The position numbers and the translations under genes were made by a program. From Chromatiales bacterium (GTDB lineage: Bacteria; Pseudomonadota; Gammaproteobacteria; Chromatiales; Chromatiaceae): 15,593 bases of DNA. Location: the NCBI GenBank assembly GCA_024639625.1, contig JAHEIA010000012.1, positions 1 to 15,593 of the forward strand, written 5' to 3'. Every line of letters begins with the position of its first letter. The stretch's first letter is position 1. Below the pieces are notes generated by a model. It had not been told where the DNA came from. It did not search any database and saw only the letters and a list, made by a program, of their open reading frames with translations. Shown here in pieces: positions 1 to 5,608 of this stretch.

Positions 1-1
1 T

Positions 2-418
2 TTTGAAGACATCGTCGCCTCCGGGGGAGAGGGGGCCAATCGCTGGTATCACGTGGTGATCCGCGAAGGACGGCAGCGCGAGGTGCGGCGCCTCTGGGAA
101 GCGGTTGGTCTGCGCGTCAGCCGGCTGATCCGGGTGCGCTTCGGCAATGTGGCGTTGGGCAGCGGGCAGCGCCGGCGGCGCTGGCGCGAATTGCAGGGGG
201 ATGAACTGCATCAATTGCTGGAAGCCACGGATCTGCAGGACCGGATGCCACGAAGCCCCGCGGCGCCGCGCAGCGGCAGCAAGATGCAACGCAATGCTAG
301 CGCGACCTACCGTGGGGCAGCCGCCGGAAAATCGGCGAAAGCGACTTCCGGACCGCGTGGCGCGGCTGGGGCGAAGCGGCCGGGCAAGCACAGTCGGGTG
401 CGCCGAAAGGACACCTGA
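2..418 (+). CDS. rluB: 23S rRNA pseudouridine synthase RluB, C-terminal part (5' end outside window)
   Basis: This is the end of a ribosomal large-subunit pseudouridine synthase, an enzyme that isomerises a uridine (U2605 in E. coli 23S rRNA for RluB) in the cytoplasm. The reading frame is open from base 2. The stretch NRWYHVVIREGRQREVRR followed by LWEAVGLRVSRLIRVRFGNV is the characteristic C-terminal block of the RluB/RluE/RluF branch. The catalytic aspartate and the N-terminal S4 domain lie upstream of the window. After the conserved fold ends at about base 230, roughly 60 residues rich in Arg, Lys, Ala, Ser and Gly form a basic, probably disordered RNA-binding tail, common in RluB proteins. 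RluE and RluF normally lack such a tail, which favours RluB. The stop TGA is one base from the next gene's start, so the two are probably co-transcribed. Confidence 0.88.
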   Translation, partial: FEDIVASGGEGANRWYHVVIREGRQREVRRLWEAVGLRVSRLIRVRFGNVALGSGQRRRRWRELQGDELHQLLEATDLQDRMPRSPAAPRSGSKMQRNASATYRGAAAGKSAKATSGPRGAAGAKRPGKHSRVRRKDT

Positions 419-419
419 T

Positions 420-1163
420 GTGGCGTGCCGTCCGCCCCGAGGCTGCCGGTTGACGGGAGGGTGCCGCGACGCCCTGGCGGCGAAGCCTCTGCGCGCCGTC
501 TACGACCTGTTGCTGCGCTGCTACGGGACCCAAGGTTGGTGGCCCGGCGAGACCCCGTTCGAGGTCATGGTTGGGGCGATCCTCACGCAGAATACCTCCT
601 GGTCCAATGTCGAACAGGCGATCGCGAATCTCAAACAGACCGGCCTGCTGCAGCCGGACGCAATGCTTCGCTGTCCGGTTGCGGCATTGGCAAGGGTGAT
701 CCGTCCCGCAGGCTATTTCAACGTCAAGGCGAGCCGGCTGCGCAATCTCTGTTTGTTTCTTGATGCCCACGGTAGTCTGGAAGCGCTCAGCGCCCTGCCG
801 GATCGGGAGCTTCGTGACCTACTGCTGGCGGTCGGTGGTATCGGTCCGGAGACCGCGGACGATATCCTCTTGTACGGACTCCAGCGCCCGTTCTTCGTGA
901 TCGATGCCTATACCCGCCGCGTCTTTTCCCGGCTCGGCGTGATCCAGGGGGACGAAACCTACGAGCGGCTGCGCCGGCGTTTCGAAAAGGCCCTGGGGCC
1001 CGATGTGAGGGTTATGCAGGAATACCATGCCTTGATCGTGCGCCATGCAAAGCACCGGTGCCGCAAACAACCCGTCTGCGCCGGATGCTGTCTGTACCAG
1101 GCATGCGATCTGGCCAAAGAGCCGGTCGTTGCTGCCAGCCGCTCGGCCCCGCCCTCGCCGTAA
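420..1163 (+). CDS. Endonuclease III-family DNA glycosylase with Fe-S cluster motif (MpgII/MagIII-like)
   Basis: A helix-hairpin-helix-GPD DNA glycosylase of about 247 residues, predicted to excise damaged bases (possibly alkylated purines) in base-excision repair. Visible features are the N-terminal EVMVGAILTQNTSWSNVEQA helix block (the substrate-side region of Nth proteins), the hairpin VGGIGPETADD at residues 138-148, the catalytic aspartate D162 in VIDAYTRR, and a C-terminal cysteine set C214-X5-C220-X2-C223-X5-C229 that should hold a [4Fe-4S] cluster. In E. coli Nth the hairpin carries a Lys used for lyase chemistry; here that place is Glu (GPETADD), as in the monofunctional MpgII/MagIII subgroup. 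The GTG start at 420 has GAAAGGA at 405-411, eight bases upstream, and follows the rluB stop directly. The frame stays open upstream, but that part overlaps rluB in another frame and looks non-coding. A TTG at 450 is an alternative start. Confidence 0.85.
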   Translation: MACRPPRGCRLTGGCRDALAAKPLRAVYDLLLRCYGTQGWWPGETPFEVMVGAILTQNTSWSNVEQAIANLKQTGLLQPDAMLRCPVAALARVIRPAGYFNVKASRLRNLCLFLDAHGSLEALSALPDRELRDLLLAVGGIGPETADDILLYGLQRPFFVIDAYTRRVFSRLGVIQGDETYERLRRRFEKALGPDVRVMQEYHALIVRHAKHRCRKQPVCAGCCLYQACDLAKEPVVAASRSAPPSP

Positions 1164-1614
1164 CCCTGCCGCCTATCGTGGGTCCCCTCGGTCGGCAGGA
1201 GTATGTACAGTGTCGGCTTCGGCTTCGGCTTCGGCTCCGGCCCCTGCCCACGGAGCCGAGACTGCGTCGGAAAGAGGGTTCCTCATTACCCCGGAAGATG
1301 CAGCCGGGCCCCCAAGTGAACGGCCCGTACGCCATTTGTGCGTCCGGGATGGGGCTGCAAAATCCGCGGTGAATACGAACTTGTAGCTCGACTGCGGTAT
1401 CCTTGCCGCAGACGCTCCTGCAATCGCATCCCGAATACGCAGCAATGGTTCGGTCATTACCGATTGGACAACGGTGAAGAACAGGCTGAAAGTCCTGGGT
1501 GCTCAGGAAGGGGTTTGCTGTGCGGGATCGAGGCGGTAAAGTAAGTGTCTGGGTGACGCTGCGGCATGTCGAGCGTAGCGTACGGGCCCTGCGGCGGGGT
1601 TTGTTGTCGGTGAA
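1164..1614. other. 451-base gene-poor interval
   Basis: No convincing gene is visible on either strand. Open frames exist but lack good starts, conserved motifs or normal composition. The stretch holds several potential hairpins: CCTGCCG/CGGCAGG (1165-1171/1193-1199), the hexamer-repeat hairpin at 1213-1259, CTGCGG/CCGCAG (1392-1397/1406-1411) and a short TCGGT/ACCGA stem near 1450. None is followed by a T-run, so none is a textbook intrinsic terminator. The promoter of the downstream haem-binding-domain gene presumably lies here, but I cannot place it. Confidence 0.5.
1213..1259. repeat. Four-copy TCGGCT hexamer repeat with a 9-bp hairpin
   Basis: TCGGCT is repeated perfectly four times at 1213-1236. 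The last copy extends to TCGGCTCCG (1231-1239), which pairs perfectly with CGGAGCCGA (1251-1259) across an 11-base loop. The other copies could pair with the same 3' arm through their six shared bases. It lies about 50 bases after the glycosylase stop, so it may act in 3'-end formation or mRNA stability, though there is no T-run. Confidence 0.65.
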
Positions 1615-2172
1615 GTGGAGCGGAGTTTGGATTTGGGTCTCGAAGCAAGAAGCGGGGAGTCATTACGCGGCTGCGGCAGAAACCTCCGTGCAGCGGTCGC
1701 CTTGTCGTACCTGTGGGCGGTCGCCGGGGTCGCCGGCGCTGCGGACATTGTGAACAGTAAGCAAATGGCGATGGAACTGGCGCGTGACGTCGCCCAAGCG
1801 GCGGTGGAAAGTTGCCGGGAATCCGGCTATCAGGTCGCGGCCGTGGTGGTGGACCGCAGCGGGATCCCGGTCGTCAGCATGCGTGACCTGCTGGCCAGCC
1901 GATTTACCCTCGAGATTGCGGAGCGCAAGGCCAACGCCGTGATCCTGTCGGGAATCGCTTCCGGCGAGTTCCGCGATAATCGGGGCGACATCCGCCAGGA
2001 GATGAACCATGTCGCAGGTATTCTAATGCTTCAGGGGGGCATGCCGATTCGCGCGGCAGGGGCCCTCGTCGGAGCGGTCGGGGTCAGCGGCGCGCCTGGT
2101 GGAGAACGTGACCAAGCCTGCGCTTCGGCGGCCCTGGAGGCCGTGCAGGAGCGCCTGGAATTCGCCGAATAG
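1615..2172 (+). CDS. Exported GlcG/HbpS-type haem-binding-domain protein (DUF336)
   Basis: A periplasmic or secreted member of the GlcG/HbpS (DUF336) family, which includes extracellular haem-binding and haem-degrading proteins and many members of unknown role. After the leader, the conserved fold starts at MAMELARDVAQAAVESC and runs through VVVDRSGIPVVSMRD, an AERKANA helix and the family signature GGMPIRAAGALVGAVGVSGA near the C terminus, with a final ALEAVQERL helix. The leader RAAVALSYLWAVAGVAGAAD looks like a Sec signal peptide cut near AGA-AD. The start is uncertain: GTG at 1615 gives a long 26-residue n-region. TTG codons at 1627 and 1633, each preceded by GGAG at 6-7 bases, are credible alternatives. 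The next gene is also exported and starts 46 bases downstream, which suggests an operon and a shared periplasmic redox or haem role. Confidence 0.8.
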   Translation: MERSLDLGLEARSGESLRGCGRNLRAAVALSYLWAVAGVAGAADIVNSKQMAMELARDVAQAAVESCRESGYQVAAVVVDRSGIPVVSMRDLLASRFTLEIAERKANAVILSGIASGEFRDNRGDIRQEMNHVAGILMLQGGMPIRAAGALVGAVGVSGAPGGERDQACASAALEAVQERLEFAE

Positions 2173-2218
2173 GGGCGCTGTTGTGCAGGCGATGCGACGC
2201 GACGGGAGAGCGAAGGAG

Positions 2219-2710
2219 ATGAGACGTATCGGGGTGCTGTGGGTCCTGGCGTCAGTGCTGAGTGCAGGTGTTTTGCTTGCCGGTTCGGCTGACCTCAATG
2301 ACTGGAGGAAGCAGGGTTCGGAACAGGAAAAGCTGGAGGCTCTGGTGCGTCTGGTGCCCGGCACCTCGCATTGGATGATCGAAATGGGTGAAAGGTACAA
2401 GAACCTGTATTGGGCCGCGAAGTTGCAAAAGTGGGATTTCGCCGCCTACCAGGCGGAGGAGATAGAGGCCTTGATCAATACGGTTGCCCTCGCTCGGCCG
2501 AACCGCGCGGCGTCGGCCGAACAGTTCCGGCAGAGTCTTTTCCCCTGGCTCCACGAGCAGGTCGGCAGCGGCGACTGGGAGACCTTCCAGGCGGCATTTC
2601 GCAAGCTCAACAGCGAATGCATGGCTTGCCACATCCGCGAGGAGCACGCCTTCGTGACGATTCCCCTGGAGCCGGCGACTGCCTCGAGTCCCGTGTTGAA
2701 TCTCCAATGA
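2219..2710 (+). CDS. Exported single-haem c-type cytochrome, helical, CXXCH near C terminus
   Basis: A 163-residue exported protein. MRRIGVLWVLASVLSAGVLLAGSA is a Sec signal peptide. One haem-c attachment motif, CMACH, lies at residues 134-138 near the C terminus, after mainly helical sequence including ERYKNLYWAAKLQKWDFAAY and a WETFQAAFRKLNSEC helix. A C-terminal CXXCH after a helical region resembles the layout of cytochrome c' and related four-helix cytochromes, but I do not recognise it as classical cytochrome c'. The likely role is periplasmic electron transfer or ligand sensing; the partner is unknown. The ATG at 2219 has GGGAG at 2204-2208, ten bases upstream. The AAGGAG directly touching the ATG is too close to serve as its ribosome site. 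An in-frame ATG at 2192 would add nine residues. Confidence 0.78.
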   Translation: MRRIGVLWVLASVLSAGVLLAGSADLNDWRKQGSEQEKLEALVRLVPGTSHWMIEMGERYKNLYWAAKLQKWDFAAYQAEEIEALINTVALARPNRAASAEQFRQSLFPWLHEQVGSGDWETFQAAFRKLNSECMACHIREEHAFVTIPLEPATASSPVLNLQ

Positions 2711-2803
2711 TGTCCGCGAATCCCATTATCGACAGGAGCGCCTGCTGTCCCGCTAGGACTAGGACGGCGCGCGATTTGAATGTCCGTCTGGTGAGGGGGT
2801 AGG

Positions 2804-2953
2804 GTGGCGAATTACGCTGATGCCATAAGACGCCGGGAAAAGGCCAAGGAAGATGCCTATTTCGCGAAGAAGGAGCAGGAGCTGATCGAGCGGTTGCGCC
2901 AGCGCAAGCAGGTCGACGAACAGCCGGCGCACCCGCAATCGAAACCGGATTGA
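2804..2953 (+). CDS. 49-residue charged helical peptide resembling ATPase inhibitor IF1
   Basis: A small frame starting at GTG 2804 with GAGGGGG (2793-2799) four bases upstream. It encodes 49 residues: a short N-terminal segment, then a continuous, highly charged helix containing RREKAKEDAYFAKKEQEL and IERLRQRK, then a Pro-containing tail ending QSKPD. There is no signal peptide, membrane segment or cysteine, so it is probably cytoplasmic. The spacing of REKA, E and YF followed by a charged helix resembles the inhibitory helix of the mitochondrial F1-ATPase inhibitor IF1, whose core reads KREQAEEERYF. That resemblance was aligned by eye and is suggestive only. It does not resemble the alphaproteobacterial zeta subunit (DUF1476). 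The gene lies 93 bases after the cytochrome gene and converges on the FNR gene. Confidence 0.65.
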   Translation: MANYADAIRRREKAKEDAYFAKKEQELIERLRQRKQVDEQPAHPQSKPD

Positions 2954-2971
2954 ACGAATGCCGAGTTACCC

Positions 2972-2996
2972 GCCCGGTGGCCGTCTGGGACCGGGC
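2972..2996. terminator. Hairpin between convergent genes
   Basis: GCCCGGT (2972-2978) and ACCGGGC (2990-2996) form a perfect 7-bp stem with an 11-base loop. It sits between the plus-strand IF1-like gene and the minus-strand FNR gene, where a bidirectional terminator would be expected. No T-run follows on either strand, so factor-independent termination is not assured. Confidence 0.4.
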
Positions 2997-3017
2997 ATGC
3001 GGACGTGCAGGGTTCGC

Positions 3018-3887
3018 TCAGGAGTAGAGTAATTCCGCCCAGCGGCCTTCCTGTTTCAGGCGCGCCTTCGTGCTCTCCCACAGCTCTTCCGAACCTGCCG
3101 CCTGAATCATGGTCTTGTCCAGCGCTTCTTGAACCCGGTCGATACCGGCCAGGTAGACGTAAGTTTGTGGTTGCTGGATCAGTTCCCAGGCCTCGGCCGC
3201 GTTTTCCGCAAGCATGTCCTGCAGCGCTTGGTCCGGACGGGACAGGGGTCGCAAGGACAGTGCCTGGAAGGCCTTGAACGTGGCCTCGTCGTAATAGTTG
3301 GCGAGGTCGTCGTTGAGGTCGTTCATGTAATACAGATCCATGCCCGTCCGTGCGCCATAGAACAGGCGGACCTGGCCTTTCCAGAATGACTTTTCGCTGT
3401 AGATCCGCTGCGCGAAGCCTCTGAACGGAGCAATGCCGGTGCCGATACCGATCATCAGCAAGTTGCTGTTTGGGTCGGACGGGATACGAAACGGACTGCG
3501 GTAGGGGCCCGTCAAGGTGACTTGATCCCCGGTTGCCGCGTCGCAAAGATAATTGGAAGCGATTCCTGGGTAGCGTTCGCCGCTCACCTCGTCGACATAG
3601 AAACAACGCCGCACCAGAATCGATACCTGCACCCCGGAGTCCCCGGTATCCGACGCGCGTGCGTTGGCGATCGAATACCGGCGGTGGTGATACGGGTTGC
3701 CAAATTCGTGCGGACCCGGTACCAGCACACCGATCGTTTGGCCCTCGACGAAACGGAATGCCGGATCTTCCACCTCGAGGACGATGTGTCGCACCTCATC
3801 GGTCGACGCGGGGGTAATCCGGGTCGATTCCTTGACCACTGCCTTACAGGTGTTCGTGGTATCGAAGTCTACTGCTGTCTCGGACAT
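3018..3887 (-). CDS. Ferredoxin-NADP+ reductase, plant-type FNR family
   Basis: A 289-residue flavoprotein predicted to pass electrons between ferredoxin and NADP(H). The FAD-binding signature RRYSIAN is at residues 69-75, SNYLC at 111-115 with the flavin-domain LTGPY at 125-129, and the pyridine-nucleotide motif GTGIAPFRGF at 149-158. The C-terminal half follows the plant/cyanobacterial FNR pattern (LFYGAR, then YVYLAGIDRVQEALD, then a final Trp-containing helix). The C terminus is LLYS, so the Tyr that usually ends plant-type FNR and stacks on the flavin is followed by one Ser. The usual Cys-Gly of the late YVCG motif is missing (YLAG). BoxA-type reductases are an alternative relative. The ATG at 3887 is preferred over an upstream TTG at 3950, which gives an atypical N terminus. 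The protease gene lies 84 bases upstream on the same strand and could share a transcript. Confidence 0.85.
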   Translation of the reverse strand: MSETAVDFDTTNTCKAVVKESTRITPASTDEVRHIVLEVEDPAFRFVEGQTIGVLVPGPHEFGNPYHHRRYSIANARASDTGDSGVQVSILVRRCFYVDEVSGERYPGIASNYLCDAATGDQVTLTGPYRSPFRIPSDPNSNLLMIGIGTGIAPFRGFAQRIYSEKSFWKGQVRLFYGARTGMDLYYMNDLNDDLANYYDEATFKAFQALSLRPLSRPDQALQDMLAENAAEAWELIQQPQTYVYLAGIDRVQEALDKTMIQAAGSEELWESTKARLKQEGRWAELLYS

Positions 3888-3971
3888 AAAATCGATCGCT
3901 CCAGAATGATCGTGAGTCGAGAGGATAGGGAATTCTGCCCGGTGTTGCAAACCGGTTTCGAGGCCATCGAT

Positions 3972-4736
3972 CTAGGGTTTGGCCGGGTCTTCGTTTTCCT
4001 TGGGAGGCTCCAGCGTGAGGACGTTTTTTTCGTCGTCGAGCGTAATGCGGAAGCGCGATAGCACATTCATTCCCAACAGCGCGGTGTTGCCCACGAGACC
4101 GTCTTCGATAAATGCGACTTGGACATCGTTCACTGTCTCCTTGCCGAGCGTGAGGGCCTGCAACTTGCCTACGCGTGCGGCATGTTCGCCTTTCGCCGTC
4201 TGGATCTGCTGCTCGGGTAGCTGAAACAGGTCGAAGCCGAGGGCCGGGCCGCTGGACTGGGGCAGCACGACGAAGCTGGCGCCGGTATCTACCATGAGTT
4301 TCTGCGACAATTGCTGGCCGCCCGCGCCAACTAAGGTCGCCGTGACAATATGGTGAGCGCCCTGGCGCTGCGTAGGGATCTCGCTGGTGTTGGTTGCCGT
4401 ATCCTGGGTGGACTCTGCGTCGGGCGGCATTTCCGGCGCCGGCTGTTTGCGTCCCAGTACGATGATCTTTTTCACGCCTTGATTCGGCGCGCGCAGGACG
4501 ATGTGGTTGTATTCGAACAGGAGATCGTTAAGCCGATTATACAAAGAACCCGTGGTCGCAATCGCTGCTTCATCTTCGATGTACTCGGCCCCCACGATCT
4601 CGAAGTGAAATTTCTCAGCGAGTTCTTCCAACTCGTCGGCCAGCATCGCCGCGGTGCTGCGGCTGGGCAGCGCAAGTAGCGCGGACGCGAGAGAGAACCA
4701 CCGGAGCACTACGAGTACACGGGGGGAAAGACGCAT
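3972..4736 (-). CDS. Exported retropepsin-like aspartic protease with small N-terminal STN-like domain
   Basis: A 254-residue clan AA aspartic protease. Residues 1-30 are a signal peptide (hydrophobic VLVVLRWFSLASALLALP, cleavage near TAA), placing it in the periplasm. Residues 33-95 (ELEELAEKFHFEIVGAEYI ... RLNDLLFEYNHIVLR) have the rhythm of a secretin/TonB short N-terminal (STN) domain. After a Pro/Thr-rich linker comes a single retropepsin half: the active-site motif VDTGAS at 149-154 and the flap-side hydrophobic motif LLGMNVLSRF at 220-229. One DTG per chain means it must work as a homodimer, as in retroviral proteases and the bacterial TIGR02281-type family. Substrate is unknown. The ATG at 4736 starts a clean signal peptide; the frame is open further upstream but that part is Cys/Pro/Arg-rich and looks non-coding. 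A promoter is likely at 4769-4796. Confidence 0.82.
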   Translation of the reverse strand: MRLSPRVLVVLRWFSLASALLALPSRSTAAMLADELEELAEKFHFEIVGAEYIEDEAAIATTGSLYNRLNDLLFEYNHIVLRAPNQGVKKIIVLGRKQPAPEMPPDAESTQDTATNTSEIPTQRQGAHHIVTATLVGAGGQQLSQKLMVDTGASFVVLPQSSGPALGFDLFQLPEQQIQTAKGEHAARVGKLQALTLGKETVNDVQVAFIEDGLVGNTALLGMNVLSRFRITLDDEKNVLTLEPPKENEDPAKP

Positions 4737-4768
4737 AGGGGTTCGCTCGAATTGACGGCAGTGTATGG

Positions 4769-4796
4769 ATTGTAAAAGAGGTGTGGAATTTCGCAA
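4769..4796 (-). promoter_or_regulatory. Candidate sigma-70 promoter for the protease gene
   Basis: Read on the minus strand, TTGCGA (-35, four of six matches) and TACAAT (-10, five of six) are separated by 16 bases. They lie about 30-60 bases upstream of the ATG at 4736, giving a short leader. Confidence 0.45.
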
Positions 4797-4870
4797 GTGC
4801 TGCAACGGCTCACACAAACCGCACCGATGGAGCGTTCCCGATGGACGACGGCCGCGGGTCAATGTAAATA

Positions 4871-4900
4871 TTGATTGCGTCCTGTTGCACGGAGGATACT
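4871..4900 (+). promoter_or_regulatory. Weak candidate sigma-70 promoter for the DUF4332 gene
   Basis: TTGATT (4871-4876) and GATACT (4895-4900) are spaced by 18 bases and each matches consensus at four of six places. Use would give a leader of about 85 bases. The -10 overlaps the left arm of the next hairpin, so this is only a proposal. Confidence 0.25.
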
Positions 4901-4924
4901 CCCTGCCTAGTCTTGGCAAGGGAG
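4899..4924 (+). promoter_or_regulatory. Leader hairpin upstream of the DUF4332 gene
   Basis: CTCCCTGCC (4899-4907) pairs with GGCAAGGGAG (4915-4924) with one bulged base and a 7-base loop. A competing small stem, GGAG/CTCC (4891-4894/4899-4902), uses the same bases, so the two folds exclude each other. No gene ends here, so it may be part of the leader or a protein-binding palindrome. Confidence 0.35.
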
Positions 4925-4991
4925 AACACCAGGGGTGCGGTCGTTGGCAGCCGCACGAACAATACAGTGATTGTTCCAGAAGGGGAAACAA

Positions 4992-5402
4992 ATGGCGGCG
5001 ATCTCGATCAAGCAACTCAAGGGCATCACTCCGGCGTTGGTGGAGAAGATGAAGGCTCAGGGCATCGGCAACAGCGAGAAACTGCTAGCTGCGGCAAAGA
5101 CTCCGGCGAAGCGCAAGGGTCTCGCGGAACAAATGGGGGTCGATGCAAAAGAGGTGCTGGAACTAGCGAACCGGGCAGACCTGTCGCGCGTCAAGGGGAT
5201 CGCCGGCGTGTTTTCGGACCTGCTGGAGAATGCGGGTGTGGATACGGTCAAAGAACTGGCCAAACGCCGCCCGGATAACCTGCATGCGAAGATGATCGAA
5301 GTGAACCAAGAGCAGCAGCTGACGAAGCGGCCACCGACCGCGGGTATGGTCGACGACTGGGTTCAACAGGCAAAGAAACTGCCCAAACTGCTCACCTACT
5401 AA
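4992..5402 (+). CDS. DUF4332 helix-hairpin-helix protein
   Basis: A 136-residue soluble protein with two helix-hairpin-helix units, the layout of the DUF4332 family. The first is LKGITPALVEKMKAQGI (residues 9-25) followed by a short helix with GLAEQMGVDAKEVLELANRA. The second is VKGIAGVFSDLLENAGVDTV (68-87) followed by KELAKRRPDNL. These repeats resemble the DNA-contacting HhH motifs of RuvA and PolX, and family members are often presumed to bind nucleic acid; no enzyme motif is present. The protein ends with a basic-hydrophobic tail, KKLPKLLTY. The ATG at 4992 has a strong site, GAAGGGGA at 4978-4985. The gene is alone, divergent from the protease and convergent with the wzc-like gene. Confidence 0.83.
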   Translation: MAAISIKQLKGITPALVEKMKAQGIGNSEKLLAAAKTPAKRKGLAEQMGVDAKEVLELANRADLSRVKGIAGVFSDLLENAGVDTVKELAKRRPDNLHAKMIEVNQEQQLTKRPPTAGMVDDWVQQAKKLPKLLTY

Positions 5403-5473
5403 CTTCCCGACCCGGCGGGCCGGGCACCCAGCTGGGCCCAGGGAACGGGAGGCCGCGGCCTAATCGGGAGGGC

Positions 5474-5507
5474 AAAGGGCGGGTCCCCGCTCGGCACCCG
5501 CGCCTTT
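5474..5507. terminator. Strong bidirectional hairpin between the DUF4332 gene and the EPS genes
   Basis: AAAGGGCGGGT (5474-5484) pairs with ACCCGCGCCTTT (5496-5507): 11 base pairs with one bulged G and an 11-base loop. Read on either strand it has an A-rich left foot and a short T-run at the end of the right arm, as expected of a terminator shared by convergent transcripts. A second compact palindrome, CCCGGC-GG-GCCGGG (5411-5424), lies just after the DUF4332 stop. Confidence 0.55.
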
Positions 5508-5608
5508 CCGCAGTAGGTTGCACCCCTCTCTGGGTCTGCTGCGGGTGTCCGCTTCCTGGGGCATCGCTCTCACCGAGTACTCGGCTTGCCGACAGCCGGT
5601 CTCGGCGA

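Noticed and set aside
147..419. Upstream extension of the glycosylase frame to an ATG at 147
   Set aside because: It lies over rluB in another frame, has Cys/Arg/Pro-rich composition, and the GTG at 420 has a proper ribosome site.
1173..1457. Minus-strand open frame with an Ala-Glu repeat
   Set aside because: The repeat is the TCGGCT hexamer read backwards; no ribosome site, domain or neighbour supports a gene.
2753..2765. Short TAGGAC tandem pair
   Set aside because: Two copies only; expected by chance.
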